Of a stretch of 64,000 nt of DNA, positions 44,435-54,966 are shown piece after piece. Position 1 is the stretch's first letter; each line of letters starts with the position of its first letter. This DNA is from Pseudomonas sp. Root562 (GTDB taxonomy: Bacteria > Pseudomonadota > Gammaproteobacteria > Pseudomonadales > Pseudomonadaceae), in assembly GCF_001427125.1 (NCBI RefSeq), contig NZ_LMGK01000012.1, positions 179,430 through 243,429 of the forward strand. Direction: 5' to 3'. A program made the translations under genes and the position numbers. Under the pieces are notes generated by a model that was not told the origin of the DNA, did not search any database, and saw only the letters and a program-made list of their open reading frames with translations.

Positions 44435-45799
44435 TTAGCCTTGCAACGCACTCAGGGTGAGGTCCAGACACTTGCGAGCTTTCGTTACCAGTTCGTCGAT
44501 TTCCGCAGGCGTAATCACCAGTGGCGGCGCGATGATCATGGTGTCACCGACTGCCCGCATGATCAGGCCATTATCGAAGCAGAACTGTCGGCAGATCATG
44601 CCCACTCCCTTGCCTTCGTAGCGCTTGCGCGTGGCCTTGTCCTGAACCAGTTCGATGGCCCCCAACAGACCCACCCCGCGAACTTCACCCACCAGCGGAT
44701 GATCGTTCAGTTCCCGCAGACGCTTTTGCAAATACGGTGCCGTTTCGGTCTTCACGCGTTCGACAATTTTCTCGTCGCGCATGATGCGGATGTTTTCCAG
44801 CGCCACCGCGGCAGCCACCGGATGACCGGAGTAGGTGAAACCGTGGTTGAAGTCGCCGCCCTCGTTGAGGACTGCCACCACTTCGTCACGCACGATCAAC
44901 CCACCCATCGGGATGTAGCCGGAAGTCAGGCCCTTGGCGATGGTCATCATGTCGGGCTTGAGGTCGTAGAAATCGCTGCCGAACCACTCGCCAGTGCGTC
45001 CGAAACCACAAATCACCTCGTCGGCCACGAACAGGATGTCGTATTTGGCGAGGATTTCCTTGATGCGCGGCCAGTAGCTGTCAGGCGGAATGATCACGCC
45101 GCCAGCGCCCTGGATCGGTTCGGCAATAAAGGCACCAACGTTGTCGACGCCGACTTCCAGAATCTTCTCTTCCAGCTGATTGGCAGCCCAGATCCCGAAC
45201 TCTTCAGGCGTCATGTCACCGCCCTCAGTGAACCAGTAAGGCTGCGCGATATGGACGATGCCCGGGATCGGCAAGTCGCCCTGTTCGTGCATGTAGGTCA
45301 TGCCGCCCAGGCTGGCGCCGGCCACGGTGGAACCGTGATAGCCGTTCTTGCGGCTGATGATGACTTTCTTGTTCGGCTGGCCCTTGATTGCCCAGTAGTG
45401 GCGGACCATGCGCAGCATGGTGTCGTTGCCTTCGGAGCCGGAACCGGTGAAGAACACGTGGTTCATGCCTTGCGGCGCGATGTCGGCGATGGCCTTGGCC
45501 AGTTCGAGTACTGGCGGGTGCGCGGTCTGGAAAAACAGGTTGTAGTAAGGCAGTTCGCGCATCTGTTTGCTGGCGGCGTCTGCCAGTTCTTCACGACCGT
45601 AACCGATTGCCACACACCACAGACCGGCCATGCCGTCGAGAATCTGGTTGCCCTCGCTGTCCCACAGGTACACGCCCTTGGCGTTGGTGATGATCCGCGG
45701 GCCTTTCTCTTTCAGCTGCTTGAAATCGCTGAACGGGGCCAGGTGGTGATCATTGCTCAGGGTTTGCCATTGGCGGGTTTGCGGGTTGTTGCTGGTCAT
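44435..45799 (-). CDS. spuC: Polyamine:pyruvate aminotransferase SpuC
   Basis: 454 residues, class III PLP aminotransferase. The PLP-lysine segment is [17 protein letters not shown], preceded by the aspartate of [27 protein letters not shown] binds the cofactor phosphate. SpuC transfers the amino group of putrescine (and related polyamines) to pyruvate. A perfect AGGAG site precedes the ATG. It lies 60 bp after spuB. Confidence 0.95.
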   Translation of the reverse strand: MTSNNPQTRQWQTLSNDHHLAPFSDFKQLKEKGPRIITNAKGVYLWDSEGNQILDGMAGLWCVAIGYGREELADAASKQMRELPYYNLFFQTAHPPVLELAKAIADIAPQGMNHVFFTGSGSEGNDTMLRMVRHYWAIKGQPNKKVIISRKNGYHGSTVAGASLGGMTYMHEQGDLPIPGIVHIAQPYWFTEGGDMTPEEFGIWAANQLEEKILEVGVDNVGAFIAEPIQGAGGVIIPPDSYWPRIKEILAKYDILFVADEVICGFGRTGEWFGSDFYDLKPDMMTIAKGLTSGYIPMGGLIVRDEVVAVLNEGGDFNHGFTYSGHPVAAAVALENIRIMRDEKIVERVKTETAPYLQKRLRELNDHPLVGEVRGVGLLGAIELVQDKATRKRYEGKGVGMICRQFCFDNGLIMRAVGDTMIIAPPLVITPAEIDELVTKARKCLDLTLSALQG

Positions 45800-45859
45800 G
45801 TGAATCTCCTAAAAATCCAGGTGAAGGCGCGCCGCGGGACAACGGCGGCGCCCGGCGTA

Positions 45860-47218
45860 TCAGACGGCAAAGAGCAGGAACTCCCGTTCCCACGAACTGA
45901 TCACGCGCTTGAAGTTTTCATGCTCGGCCCGCTTGACCGCTACGTAGCCAGTGATGAAGTTGGTGCCCAGGTACTTCTCGATGGTTTTGCTGTTTTCCAT
46001 GCGTTCCAGTGCGTCTTCGATGGTCAGCGGCAAACGCAGGTTACGGCGCTCATAACCACGGCCGACTACCGGTGCGCTCGGGTTCATGCCTTCGACCATG
46101 CCGATGTAACCGCACAGAAGGCTAGCGGCAATCGCCAGGTACGGGTTGGCATCGGCGCCCGGCAGGCGGTTTTCAACCCGGCGGTTTTGCGGCCCGGCGT
46201 CCGGAACGCGCAGGCCCACGGTGCGGTTCTCTTCGCCCCACTCGACGTTGACCGGCGCCGACGTGTCGGGCAGGAATCGGCGGAACGAGTTGACGTTGGG
46301 TGCAAACAGCGGCAGCAGCTCGGGAATGAGTTTCTGCAAGCCACCGATGTGGTGCAGGAACAACGAACTCATGGTCCCGTCTTCATTGGAGAAGATGTTT
46401 TTGCCGGTCTCGATGTCGATGATGCTCTGGTGCAAGTGCATGGCACTGCCCGGCTCACCGGTCATTGGCTTGGCCATGAAGGTGGCCGCCACGTCGTGCT
46501 TGAGCGCGGCTTCGCGCATGGTGCGCTTGAACACCAGAATCTGATCAGCCAGGGACAAGGCATCGCCGTGACGGAAGTTGATTTCCATCTGCGCCGTGCC
46601 GTCCTCGTGGATCAGCGTGTCGAGATCCAGCTCCTGCAATTCACACCAGTCGTAGACGTCTTCGAACAGCGGATCGAATTCGTTCGCCGCCTCGATGGAG
46701 AAAGACTGGCGACCGGTTTCCGGGCGGCCGGAGCGGCCGATCGGCGGTTGCAACGGGTAGTCCGGGTCGTCGCTGCGCTTGGTCAGGTAAAACTCCATTT
46801 CTGGCGCCACGATCGGCTGCCAGCCCTTGTCGGCATAGAGTTTCAGGACTTTCTTGAGCACGTTGCGCGGCGACAGCTCGATCGGGTTGCCTTGTTTGTC
46901 GTAGGTGTCGTGGATAACGATAGCGGTCGGCTCGATGGCCCAAGGCACCACATATACCGCGCTCTGGTCGGGGCGGCAGATCATGTCGATGTCGGCCGGG
47001 TCGAGCAGCTCGTAATAGATGTCGTCTTCGACGTAATCGCCCGTCACGGTCTGCAACAGCACACTTTCTGGCAGGCGCATGCCTTTTTCGGCGATGAATT
47101 TGTTGGTCGGCGAAATCTTGCCCCGGGTGATCCCGGTCAAGTCGGCGATCATGCATTCGACTTCTGTGATCTTGTGGTCTTTCAACCAATCGGTGAGCTG
47201 GTCGAGGTTGTTACTCAT
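45860..47218 (-). CDS. spuB: Glutamine-synthetase-like gamma-glutamylpolyamine synthetase SpuB
   Basis: 452 residues with the glutamine-synthetase fold. Metal-site glutamates lie in APEMEFYLTKR and the catalytic-loop segments GSAMHLHQSIIDIETG and NRRVENRLPGADANPYLAIA are present. PuuA-like members ligate glutamate to putrescine or other polyamines with ATP. AGAGG precedes the ATG. The gene directly upstream, which should be spuA, is a remnant. Confidence 0.95.
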   Translation of the reverse strand: MSNNLDQLTDWLKDHKITEVECMIADLTGITRGKISPTNKFIAEKGMRLPESVLLQTVTGDYVEDDIYYELLDPADIDMICRPDQSAVYVVPWAIEPTAIVIHDTYDKQGNPIELSPRNVLKKVLKLYADKGWQPIVAPEMEFYLTKRSDDPDYPLQPPIGRSGRPETGRQSFSIEAANEFDPLFEDVYDWCELQELDLDTLIHEDGTAQMEINFRHGDALSLADQILVFKRTMREAALKHDVAATFMAKPMTGEPGSAMHLHQSIIDIETGKNIFSNEDGTMSSLFLHHIGGLQKLIPELLPLFAPNVNSFRRFLPDTSAPVNVEWGEENRTVGLRVPDAGPQNRRVENRLPGADANPYLAIAASLLCGYIGMVEGMNPSAPVVGRGYERRNLRLPLTIEDALERMENSKTIEKYLGTNFITGYVAVKRAEHENFKRVISSWEREFLLFAV

Positions 47219-47256
47219 AAATGCCTCTAGGCTTTGAGTTTCCTGACTCTTGGGAG

Positions 47257-47619
47257 TCAGGCGATAGTTGACGCATCGGCGTCGCGTTGAAATACGGGTT
47301 TGCGACAGGCTATCGTGTTCTTCGCGCTCCGCAAGGCAAATGCCAGGCGTGCAGAATCGCGAGCGGTGCCCTGCGCCATGGCTGAGCTGCTATTGTGAAT
47401 CGGTTCTATATTGAATGGAGTAACCGTAATGGGGGTGCCATCAGGGCCGTCCAGAATATCGGACGGGAACAGCCGAACCGTCAGGGACGTGAGGTTCGCC
47501 GGCAGGGCCGAAGCTGCCGGGACCGCGGTGCGCACGCAAGTGTCGCCACTCATGTGATAAGCATGCAGACCGATCTGTCTTGAGCAGTCGGTGACGCCGA
47601 TTATCGGCAGGCGAGACAT
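47257..47619 (-). pseudogene. spuA: Decayed remnant of spuA (gamma-glutamyl-GABA hydrolase, PuuD type)
   Basis: A 120-codon open frame begins MSRLPIIGVTDCSRQIGLHAYH, the diagnostic start of class-I amidotransferase-like SpuA/PuuD proteins of about 250 residues. Later matches are PSDILDGPDG and FNIEPIHN. The following part is scrambled, the catalytic cysteine motif (GICRGFQE in the family) is missing, and the remaining half of the gene is gone before spuB. A GGGGTG ribosome site and correct operon position survive. It is a degraded gene; hydrolysis of gamma-glutamyl intermediates must come from another locus. Confidence 0.85.
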
Positions 47620-47897
47620 GAAGCACCCCGGTATTATTGCTGTTATGGGTTTGATTCGAGCTTAGCCTTGTTCATTTTTTTACACAACACCCCCGTAAAA
47701 AATACAACACGGCCCGCTCAAGCCCGCGGGCGCCATCGAGGCCAAGGACATAAAAACGCCCCAAAGTGCCTCAAAAAAGCCACACGAGCGCTTTTTTAGG
47801 GCAAAAAAGGCCTCGCTTGACTTCGGCATGCCGTTCGGGTTGACTGGAAACCGAAAAGATCAATGATTGATATTTTTAACAACAAAGGTGTTGCATC
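47620..47897. other. Divergent control region between spuA remnant and spuI
   Basis: 278 bases without a gene. The right half is AT-rich near the spuI start (GATATTTTTAACAACAAAGG), and several CCTCnnnAAAAAAG-type tracts occur around 47770-47815. Promoters for both directions must be here. I could not place a convincing -35/-10 or -24/-12 pair. Confidence 0.5.
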
Positions 47898-49274
47898 ATG
47901 TCGGTACCCCCGCGTGCCGTTCAGCTTAACGAAGCGAACGCGTTCCTTAAGGAACATCCTGAGGTTCTGTACGTTGACCTTCTGATTGCGGATATGAATG
48001 GTGTGGTGCGCGGCAAGCGCATCGAACGCACCAGCCTCCACAAGGTTTACGAGAAAGGCATCAACCTGCCGGCCTCTCTATTTGCTCTGGATATCAATGG
48101 CTCTACGGTGGAAAGCACCGGCCTGGGCCTGGACATCGGTGATGCTGACCGAATCTGCTATCCAATTCCCGATACCCTGTGCAACGAGCCATGGCAGAAG
48201 CGCCCGACCGCGCAACTGTTGATGACCATGCACGAACTCGAAGGTGACCCTTTCTTCGCCGACCCGCGCGAAGTGCTGCGACAGGTGGTGACCAAGTTCG
48301 ATGAGATGGGCCTGACCATCTGCGCCGCGTTCGAACTGGAGTTCTACCTGATCGACCAGGAGAACGTGAACGGTCGTCCGCAACCGCCCCGCTCGCCGAT
48401 TTCCGGCAAACGCCCGCATTCGACACAGGTCTACCTGATCGACGACCTCGACGAGTACGTCGACTGCCTCCAGGACATTCTGGAAGGTGCAAAAGAGCAA
48501 GGCATCCCGGCCGACGCCATCGTCAAGGAAAGTGCCCCGGCGCAGTTCGAAGTGAACCTGCACCACGTGGCCGACCCGATCAAGGCCTGCGATTACGCCG
48601 TCCTGCTCAAGCGCCTGATCAAGAACATCGCCTACGACCATGAAATGGACACCACCTTTATGGCCAAGCCTTACCCGGGCCAGGCGGGCAACGGGCTGCA
48701 CGTCCACATCTCGATTCTCGACAAAGATGGCAAAAACATTTTTGCCAGTGAGGATCCCGAGCAGAACGCCGCACTGCGTCACGCGATCGGCGGTGTGCTC
48801 GAGACCCTACCGGCGCAGATGGCTTTCCTCTGCCCGAACGTCAACTCGTACCGTCGTTTCGGCGCACAGTTCTACGTGCCGAACTCACCGTGCTGGGGCC
48901 TGGACAACCGCACCGTAGCGATTCGTGTGCCGACCGGTTCATCCGATGCCGTGCGCATCGAGCACCGCGTGGCCGGTGCCGACGCCAACCCGTACCTGCT
49001 GATGGCTTCGGTCCTGGCGGGCGTGCACCACGGCCTGGTCAACAAGATCGAGCCGAACGCACCGGTGGAAGGCAACAGCTACGAGCAGAACGAGCAAAGC
49101 CTGCCGAACAACCTGCGTGATGCACTGCGCGAGCTGGACGACAGTGAAGTGATGGCCAAGTACATCGATCCGAAATACATCGATATCTTCGTCGCGTGCA
49201 AAGAGAGCGAGCTGGAGGAGTTCGAACACTCCATCTCCGACCTTGAGTACAACTGGTATTTGCATACCGTGTAA
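47898..49274 (+). CDS. spuI: Glutamine-synthetase-like gamma-glutamylpolyamine synthetase SpuI
   Basis: 458 residues with the same fold as SpuB. Landmarks are AAFELEFYLIDQ with metal glutamates, NGLHVHISILDKDGKNIFAS and RIEHRVAGADANPYLLMA. It ligates glutamate to putrescine-type amines. It is divergent from the spuB operon, as in P. aeruginosa. A strong terminator follows 12 bp after the stop codon. Confidence 0.95.
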   Translation: MSVPPRAVQLNEANAFLKEHPEVLYVDLLIADMNGVVRGKRIERTSLHKVYEKGINLPASLFALDINGSTVESTGLGLDIGDADRICYPIPDTLCNEPWQKRPTAQLLMTMHELEGDPFFADPREVLRQVVTKFDEMGLTICAAFELEFYLIDQENVNGRPQPPRSPISGKRPHSTQVYLIDDLDEYVDCLQDILEGAKEQGIPADAIVKESAPAQFEVNLHHVADPIKACDYAVLLKRLIKNIAYDHEMDTTFMAKPYPGQAGNGLHVHISILDKDGKNIFASEDPEQNAALRHAIGGVLETLPAQMAFLCPNVNSYRRFGAQFYVPNSPCWGLDNRTVAIRVPTGSSDAVRIEHRVAGADANPYLLMASVLAGVHHGLVNKIEPNAPVEGNSYEQNEQSLPNNLRDALRELDDSEVMAKYIDPKYIDIFVACKESELEEFEHSISDLEYNWYLHTV

Positions 49275-49285
49275 GCGCTTGCAGT

Positions 49286-49330
49286 AAAAAAAGAACGCCG
49301 CAGGCTGATAAGGCTTGCGGCGTTTTTTTA
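49286..49330 (+). terminator. Rho-independent terminator of spuI
   Basis: AACGCCGCA (49294-49302) pairs with TGCGGCGTT (49316-49324), extended inward by GGC/GCC-like pairs, followed by a T-run. An A-run precedes the stem. Confidence 0.93.
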
Positions 49331-49346
49331 TGGCCGCCTGCGGCGG

Positions 49347-49437
49347 ATCGCTGGCAAGCCAGCTCCCACAGGTTTTGTTAATGAACACAAGATGTGTGGT
49401 CGGCAACAATCCTTGTGGGAGCTGGCTTGCCAGCGAT
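49347..49437. repeat. REP-type inverted pair (CTGGCTTGCCAGCGAT family)
   Basis: ATCGCTGGCAAGCCAGCTCC and GGAGCTGGCTTGCCAGCGAT form the arms of a 91-bp element. It lies upstream of the TetR-type gene and after the spuI terminator. Confidence 0.9.
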
Positions 49438-49501
49438 GGCGGCCGAGGAGACAACACACAACCCTGCTCGTACAATGCCCGCTGCCCCGCAGGAGACTTC
49501 A

Positions 49502-50137
49502 ATGACACGCGTAGCCACCGTTCGCAAACCACGCGCCCGCAGCCAGGCGCGAATCGATTCGATCCTCGATGCCGCCCGCACCTTGCTGGCCGCCGAGGGT
49601 GTGGCCAGCCTGTCGATCTACAGCGTTGCCGAGCGGGCGGAGATCCCGCCCTCCTCCGTCTACCATTTCTTCGCCAGCGTACCGGCCTTGCTGGAAGCAC
49701 TGACCGCCGACGTCCACGCCGCCTTCCGCGCCTGCCTGCAAGCACCCATCGACCACGACGCGCTGAGCGGTTGGCGTGACCTGTCGCGGCTGGTGGAACA
49801 ACGCATGCTCGACATCTACGGCGAGGATGCCGCCGCCCGCCAGCTGATCCTGGCGCAACACGGCCTGACCGAAGTCACCCAGGCCGACCGCCAGCACGAC
49901 ATCGAACTGGGCGACCTGATGCACAAGCTCTTCAATCACCACTTCGAACTGCCGAAACTGCCGGATGATGTCGATGTGTTTGCCCTGGCCATGGAGCTGG
50001 GGGATCGAGTGTACGCGCGCTCGGTGCAACAGCACGGGCAGATCACACCGCGCATGGCCGAAGAAGGGATGCGGGTGTTTGATGCGTACCTGGGGCTTTA
50101 TTTGCCGCCCTATTTACCAAAGCGCGAAGTGCTTTGA
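49502..50137 (+). CDS. TetR-family transcriptional regulator
   Basis: 211 residues. The N-terminal helix-turn-helix domain covers residues 15-60 (SILDAARTLLAAEGVASLSI and PPSSVYHFFASV). The C-terminal ligand domain is unremarkable. CAGGAGA precedes the ATG at 49502. It stands alone between the polyamine and sulfonate loci. P. aeruginosa has the TetR regulator AguR in a similar place, so control of polyamine or agmatine genes is a guess only. The stop codon TGA merges with the start of a compound palindromic repeat. Confidence 0.9.
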   Translation: MTRVATVRKPRARSQARIDSILDAARTLLAAEGVASLSIYSVAERAEIPPSSVYHFFASVPALLEALTADVHAAFRACLQAPIDHDALSGWRDLSRLVEQRMLDIYGEDAAARQLILAQHGLTEVTQADRQHDIELGDLMHKLFNHHFELPKLPDDVDVFALAMELGDRVYARSVQQHGQITPRMAEEGMRVFDAYLGLYLPPYLPKREVL

Positions 50138-50243
50138 TCGTTCCCACGCTCTGCGTGGGAATGCCTCTTCGGACGCTCCGCGTTCGGCTTTTGGGACGCA
50201 GAGCGTCCCGGGCTGCATTCCCACGCAGAGCGTGGGAACGATC
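50136..50243. repeat. Compound palindromic repeat, copy 4
   Basis: A 108-bp element with arms GATCGTTCCCACGCTCTGCG and CGCAGAGCGTGGGAACGATC. Its first two bases (GA) are the last two of the TetR stop codon TGA. The centre holds the inverted pair GGACGCTCCGCG / CGCAGAGCGTCC. It resembles copy 1 more than copies 2 and 3. Confidence 0.9.
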
Positions 50244-50283
50244 AGGGCTCAAACCCTCCAGGGTTGTCGTTTACGCGCACGGC

Positions 50284-50499
50284 TTACAACTTGGCGATCG
50301 ACACCTCGGTGGATTTCACAAACGCGATCACTTCACTGCCCACCGCCAATTCCAGCTCTTTCACCGAACGGGTGGTGATCACCGAAGTGACGATGCCGGA
50401 AGCGGTCTGTACGTCGATTTCCGAGAGCACGTCACCGAGGACGATTTCCTTGATCGAGCCTTTGAACTGGTTGCGTACGTTGATGGCCTTGATAGTCAT
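50284..50499 (-). CDS. ssuF: Molbindin-like protein SsuF
   Basis: 71 residues, a single Mop/TOBE domain (NVRNQFKGSIKEIVLGDVLS at the N-terminus and GSEVIAFVKSTEVSIAKL at the C-terminus). Such proteins bind molybdate or related oxyanions as oligomers. Its position as the last gene of the ssuEADCBF operon matches P. putida, where SsuF contributes to growth on sulfonates. It begins 33 bp after ssuB. Confidence 0.93.
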   Translation of the reverse strand: MTIKAINVRNQFKGSIKEIVLGDVLSEIDVQTASGIVTSVITTRSVKELELAVGSEVIAFVKSTEVSIAKL

Positions 50500-50532
50500 G
50501 ATATTGATTCCTGTGGTTGGATAAGACTTGGG

Positions 50533-51339
50533 TTACTGGGCCCAACGCAACTGCGTAGGCAAGGGTGAAACAGGTTCCGGTTCCGGTGGTTGGCCGGGCA
50601 GTGACAGCACGCGGTTGAGAACTTCGGTCTCCAGTGCTGCCAGCCTATGAGAGCCACGAACCCGAGGGCGTGGCAGCTCCACGTGCAGGTCGAGGCCGAC
50701 TTCGCCGTTTTCGATGAGAATCACCCGATCGGCAATCGCTACGGCTTCGCTGACGTCGTGCGTCACCAGCAACACGGTGAAGCCGTGTTGCTGCCAGAGC
50801 CGTTCGATCAGTTGCTGCATTTCGATGCGGGTCAGGGCATCGAGCGCGCCCAACGGCTCGTCGAGCAACAGCAGGCGCGGTTGATGAATCAACGCGCGAG
50901 CCAGGGCCACGCGTTGTTTCTGCCCACCGGACAGGGCCGCCGGCCACTCATGGGCGCGGTCCGCCAGGCCGACCGCTTCCAGCGCCGCCAATGCCTTGGG
51001 ACGCCAGTGGCCCTTGAGACCCAGGCCGACGTTGTCGATGATCTTTTTCCACGGCAGCAACCGTGCTTCCTGGAACATCAGCCGGGTGTCTTCCCGGGCC
51101 TCGCTCAGCTTCGCGGAACCGGCCAGCAGTTCACCGCCCGTGGGCTGATCGAGACCGGCCAGCAAACGCAGCAAGGTACTTTTGCCGCAGCCGCTGCGAC
51201 CGACCACGGCGACAAATTGCCCCGCCGGAATATGCAAACCGATCTCGCGCAGCACCTGGCGCGAACCAAAGGTTTTTTGCAGCTTGCGCACCGCCAGCGG
51301 AATCCCGCGCAGCAGGCGTGGAGGTTGTTGAGCGGTCAT
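50533..51339 (-). CDS. ssuB: Aliphatic sulfonate ABC transporter ATPase SsuB
   Basis: 268 residues. Walker A is GRSGCGKST at 47-55, the signature [15 protein letters not shown], and Walker [24 protein letters not shown] precedes the ATG at 51339, which overlaps the ssuC stop (ATGA). The C-terminal tail is proline-rich ([14 protein letters not shown]), as in other Pseudomonas SsuB. Confidence 0.95.
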   Translation of the reverse strand: MTAQQPPRLLRGIPLAVRKLQKTFGSRQVLREIGLHIPAGQFVAVVGRSGCGKSTLLRLLAGLDQPTGGELLAGSAKLSEAREDTRLMFQEARLLPWKKIIDNVGLGLKGHWRPKALAALEAVGLADRAHEWPAALSGGQKQRVALARALIHQPRLLLLDEPLGALDALTRIEMQQLIERLWQQHGFTVLLVTHDVSEAVAIADRVILIENGEVGLDLHVELPRPRVRGSHRLAALETEVLNRVLSLPGQPPEPEPVSPLPTQLRWAQ

Positions 51340-52118
51340 GCGGCACCTCCCTTGACGACCTGATAGGCCGGATGCCAGCGCAGCCACACGCGTTCAAGTC
51401 CACGCGCCGCGAGATCGGCCAGCTTGCCGAGCACCGCATACATCAGGATCGCCAGCACCACCACGTCGGTCTGCAAGAACTCCCGGGCATTCATCGCCAG
51501 ATAGCCAATGCCGGAGCTGGCGGAAATGGTTTCGGCCACGATCAGCGTCAGCCACATAAAGCCCAGGGCAAAGCGCACGCCGACCAGAATCGAAGGCAGC
51601 GCACCCGGCAGGATCACCTGACGGAACAGACTGAAACCGGACAAGCCGTAGCTGCGCGACATTTCCACCAACGCCGGATCGACGTTGCGGATGCCGTGAT
51701 AGGTGTTGAGGTAGATCGGGAACAAGGTGCCCAGGGCCACCAGGAAAATCTTCGCCGACTCGTCGATGCCAAACCACAGGATCACCAGCGGAATCAGCGC
51801 CAGGTGCGGCACGTTGCGAATCATCTGCACCGAACTGTCGAGCAGGCGTTCGCCCCACTTGGACAGACCGGTGATGAAACCCAGTGTCAGGCCAATACCG
51901 CCACCAATGGCAAAGCCCAAAGCGGCACGCCAACCGCTGATTGCCAGGTGTGTCCAGATCTCGCCGCTGCGTACCAGGCTCACACCGGCTTCGATCACGG
52001 CGATCGGCGCCGGCAGTATCCGTGTCGATAACCAACCCGCCGACACCGACAGCTGCCACACCGCCAGCAGCAACACCGGCAACGCCCAGGGCGCGAGGCT
52101 GTGGATAATTTTTTTCAT
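51336..52118 (-). CDS. ssuC: Aliphatic sulfonate ABC transporter permease SsuC
   Basis: 260 residues with six hydrophobic spans. The EAA loop region is [20 protein letters not shown]. It forms the sulfonate import pore in the inner membrane. The start is the ATG at 52118 ([17 protein letters not shown]), 7 bp beyond the ssuD stop; the longer frame upstream is the antisense of ssuD and not coding. Confidence 0.95.
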   Translation of the reverse strand: MKKIIHSLAPWALPVLLLAVWQLSVSAGWLSTRILPAPIAVIEAGVSLVRSGEIWTHLAISGWRAALGFAIGGGIGLTLGFITGLSKWGERLLDSSVQMIRNVPHLALIPLVILWFGIDESAKIFLVALGTLFPIYLNTYHGIRNVDPALVEMSRSYGLSGFSLFRQVILPGALPSILVGVRFALGFMWLTLIVAETISASSGIGYLAMNAREFLQTDVVVLAILMYAVLGKLADLAARGLERVWLRWHPAYQVVKGGAA

Positions 52119-52125
52119 GGCGCGC

Positions 52126-53274
52126 TCAACTCTGCGACGCGGCTTTGGGAAGGATGTCGTTGGCGACCATTTCGCCGAACGGGCTGACGTAACCAGCGCT
52201 TTTCGGCAACTCGGGACGCTCGATGTCCAGGTGCGGGAACAGCAACTCGGCCACGCGGTACGACTCTTCCAGGTGTGGATAACCGGAGAAGATGAACGTA
52301 TCGATACCCAGATCGGCGTACTCCTTAACCCGTGCCGCCACAGTCGGCCCATCACCGACCAACGCCGTACCGGCACCGCCCCGCACCAGCCCGACGCCGG
52401 CCCAGAGATTCGGGCTGACCTCCAGGTTGTCGCGGCGGCCACCGTGCAGCGCGGCCATGCGTTGCTGGCCGACGGAATCGAAGCGCGCCAGGGAGGCCTG
52501 GGCACGGGCGATGGTGTCGTCGTCCAGGTGCGAGATCAGTCGGTCCGCCGCTTGCCAGGCCTCGGCGTTGGTTTCACGAACGATCACATGCAGGCGAATG
52601 CCGAAGCGCACGGTACGCCCGAGCTTCGCAGCTTTGGCCCGCACCTGTGCGATCTTCTCGGCCACCGCGGCCGGTGGCTCGCCCCAGGTCAACACCATTT
52701 CGACCTGTTCTGCCGCGAGGTCCTGCGCCGCTTCCGACGAACCGCCAAAGTACAGCGGCGGACGCGGTTGCTGGATCGGCGGGTACAGCAACTTCGCGCC
52801 CTTCACGCTGATGTGCTGGCCGTCGTAATCGACGGTTTCGCCTTCCAGCACGCGACGCCAGATGCGGGTGAATTCCACCGAGGCCTGATAGCGCTCTTCG
52901 TGGCTGAGGAACAGACCATCGCCGGCCAACTCTTCCGGATCACCGCCCGTGACCAGGTTGAACAGCGCACGTCCGCCGGACAAGCGATCCAGCGTAGCCG
53001 CCTGGCGTGCCGCCACCGTCGGGGAAATGATCCCGGGGCGCAGGGCGACAAGAAACTTCAAACGCTGGGTCACTGGAATCAACGACGCCGCCACCAGCCA
53101 CGAATCCTCGCAGGAACGACCGGTGGGAATCAGCACACCGCCGAAACCCAGTCGATCCGCCGCTTGGGCGACTTGTTGCAGGTAACCGTGGTCAACGGCG
53201 CGAGCGCCTTCGGCGGTGCCAAGGTAATGGCCGTCGCCGTGGGTAGGCAGGAACCAGAAGATGTTGAGGCTCAT
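52126..53274 (-). CDS. ssuD: FMNH2-dependent alkanesulfonate monooxygenase SsuD
   Basis: 382 residues, luciferase-like TIM-barrel fold. The N-terminus [19 protein letters not shown] and the active-site segment [16 protein letters not shown] are characteristic. It cleaves C2-C10 alkanesulfonates to sulfite and aldehyde, using FMNH2 from SsuE. AAGGAGA precedes the ATG at 53274. Confidence 0.96.
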   Translation of the reverse strand: MSLNIFWFLPTHGDGHYLGTAEGARAVDHGYLQQVAQAADRLGFGGVLIPTGRSCEDSWLVAASLIPVTQRLKFLVALRPGIISPTVAARQAATLDRLSGGRALFNLVTGGDPEELAGDGLFLSHEERYQASVEFTRIWRRVLEGETVDYDGQHISVKGAKLLYPPIQQPRPPLYFGGSSEAAQDLAAEQVEMVLTWGEPPAAVAEKIAQVRAKAAKLGRTVRFGIRLHVIVRETNAEAWQAADRLISHLDDDTIARAQASLARFDSVGQQRMAALHGGRRDNLEVSPNLWAGVGLVRGGAGTALVGDGPTVAARVKEYADLGIDTFIFSGYPHLEESYRVAELLFPHLDIERPELPKSAGYVSPFGEMVANDILPKAASQS

Positions 53275-53302
53275 GGAGTGGTCTCCTTGGGAAATCGGAC
53301 TG

Positions 53303-54283
53303 TTACTGGGCTTTGGTGACTGAGCTTTGGGCAACGGTCGCCGGCGGCGTCCAGATCACGTCTTTGATGCTCAGCGGCTTGGGAATCAACTTGAGCTGGT
53401 AGAAGCTGTCGGCGATTTTCTGTTGCGCGGCGACCACTGCCGGGGTCAGGAACAGCGCGCCGTAGCCCTGGCGTTTCACCGAAGTCAGGGTGATGTCCGC
53501 TGGCAGGCCAAGCAGTGGCGAGACTTGTTTGGTCACATCTTGCGGGTTGGCCTTGGACCACTCGCCGACCGCGCGCACTTCTTCCACCAGGGTCTTGATC
53601 ACCTCGGGATTTTTCTGCGCGTAGGGTTTGGTCGCCAGATAGAACTGATGGTTGTCGACGATGCCTTTGCCATCACGCAGGGTGCGCGCTTGCAGTTGCT
53701 GTTCGGCGGCCGCCTGGTACGGGTCCCAGATGACCCAGGCATCGACGCTGCCACGCTCGAACGCAGCACGGGCGTCGGCCGGTGGCAAGAATACGGTCTG
53801 GATATCGGTGTACTTGAGGCCGGCGTCTTCCAGTGCCCGCACCAGCAGGTAGTGCACGTTGGAGCCTTTGTTCAGGACGACTTTCTTGCCCTTGAGCTCG
53901 GCCACCGATTTGATCGGCGAATCCTTCGGCACCAGGATCGCTTCGCTGTGCGGCGCTGGCGGTTCGTAGGCGACGTAGAGCAGATCGGCGCCTGCCGCTT
54001 GGGCAAACACAGGAGGGGTTTCGCCGGTCACGCCGAAGTCGATGGAGCCGACGTTCAAGCCTTCGAGCAGCTGCGGGCCACCGGGGAATTCAGTCCATTG
54101 CACATCCACGCCTTGGGCGGCGAGGCGTTTTTCCAGGGTGCCTTTGGCTTTGAGCAGCACCAGGGTGCCGTATTTCTGATAACCGATCCGCAGTGTCTCG
54201 GCCTGAGCTTGGGTAATGGCGCCGAAGGTAACAGCCGCAGCAAACAGAGCGACCAGACCACGACGCAAAATGACAGGGCGCAT
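53303..54283 (-). CDS. ssuA: Periplasmic sulfonate-binding protein SsuA
   Basis: 326 residues. The signal peptide ([19 protein letters not shown]) is followed by [20 protein letters not shown]. The motifs [20 protein letters not shown] and [16 protein letters not shown] match sulfonate-binding proteins. It delivers alkanesulfonates to SsuBC. AGGAG precedes the ATG, and the gap to ssuE is 89 bp. Confidence 0.95.
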   Translation of the reverse strand: MRPVILRRGLVALFAAAVTFGAITQAQAETLRIGYQKYGTLVLLKAKGTLEKRLAAQGVDVQWTEFPGGPQLLEGLNVGSIDFGVTGETPPVFAQAAGADLLYVAYEPPAPHSEAILVPKDSPIKSVAELKGKKVVLNKGSNVHYLLVRALEDAGLKYTDIQTVFLPPADARAAFERGSVDAWVIWDPYQAAAEQQLQARTLRDGKGIVDNHQFYLATKPYAQKNPEVIKTLVEEVRAVGEWSKANPQDVTKQVSPLLGLPADITLTSVKRQGYGALFLTPAVVAAQQKIADSFYQLKLIPKPLSIKDVIWTPPATVAQSSVTKAQ

Positions 54284-54372
54284 GGCGCTCTCCTATTTGC
54301 AGTTGGGTTTTGGCTGCACCTGCTTGCCCGTTGGCGGGCGAGTAAGGCCAGTACTTCAAGGGTGAAAATGGC

Positions 54373-54966
54373 TCAAATGCTCCAGCGAGCACTCAACAAA
54401 CGTTCATTCAACAGGTTTGGATCGAGCGGCTTGGGCCGTCGCGCCATGGCGCTGAAAAACAGCTCCAGCGATTCATTCAATCGTTGCTCAAGCTCCGGTG
54501 CCAACTGCGCCAGGGCACTGCCTTCGCCGTAAGCGATCTGGCTGTCGACGGCGAAAATGCCCTGAAGCATTTCCTGGGCCTTCAATGCCGACAGCACCGG
54601 TTTGAGCGCGTAATCCACCGCGAGCATGTGGGCGATGCTGCCGCCGGTTGCCATTGGCAACACCACCTTGTGGCTCAAGGCGCGCTCCGGCAGCAGATCC
54701 AGCACGGTTTTCAATGCACCGGAAAACGAAGCCTTGTACACCGGCGTGGCGATCAGCAAACCATCGGCGTTTTCAATTTGTTGCAGCAGGTCGACCACCT
54801 TGGGGCTGTCGAAACGTGCGTGCAGCAGGTCTTCAGCCGGGAAGTCCCGTACCTGATAACTCACCACCTCCACGCCCTGCTCTTGTAGCCAACGTTGGGA
54901 GCGATCCAGCAGAACCCCGGAACGGGAGCGCTGACTGGGACTGCCACCGAGTGAGACGACCAGCAT
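54373..54966 (-). CDS. ssuE: NAD(P)H-dependent FMN reductase SsuE
   Basis: 197 residues with a flavodoxin-like fold ([19 protein letters not shown] for the FMN phosphate and [20 protein letters not shown]). It provides FMNH2 to SsuD. It is the first gene of ssuEADCBF. AAGGAA precedes the ATG at 54966. The upstream gap is AT-rich. Confidence 0.95.
   Translation of the reverse strand: MLVVSLGGSPSQRSRSGVLLDRSQRWLQEQGVEVVSYQVRDFPAEDLLHARFDSPKVVDLLQQIENADGLLIATPVYKASFSGALKTVLDLLPERALSHKVVLPMATGGSIAHMLAVDYALKPVLSALKAQEMLQGIFAVDSQIAYGEGSALAQLAPELEQRLNESLELFFSAMARRPKPLDPNLLNERLLSARWSI

Noticed and set aside
44441..47230. Long plus-strand open frame of 929 codons opposite spuB and spuC
   Set aside because: It is the antisense of two well-recognised genes, rich in His/Gln/Val/Asp as expected from mirror frames in GC-rich DNA, and has no family motif.
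47780..47897. Sigma-54 promoter for spuI
   Set aside because: No GG and GC doublets at the required 10-bp spacing with the consensus flanks were found on either strand.
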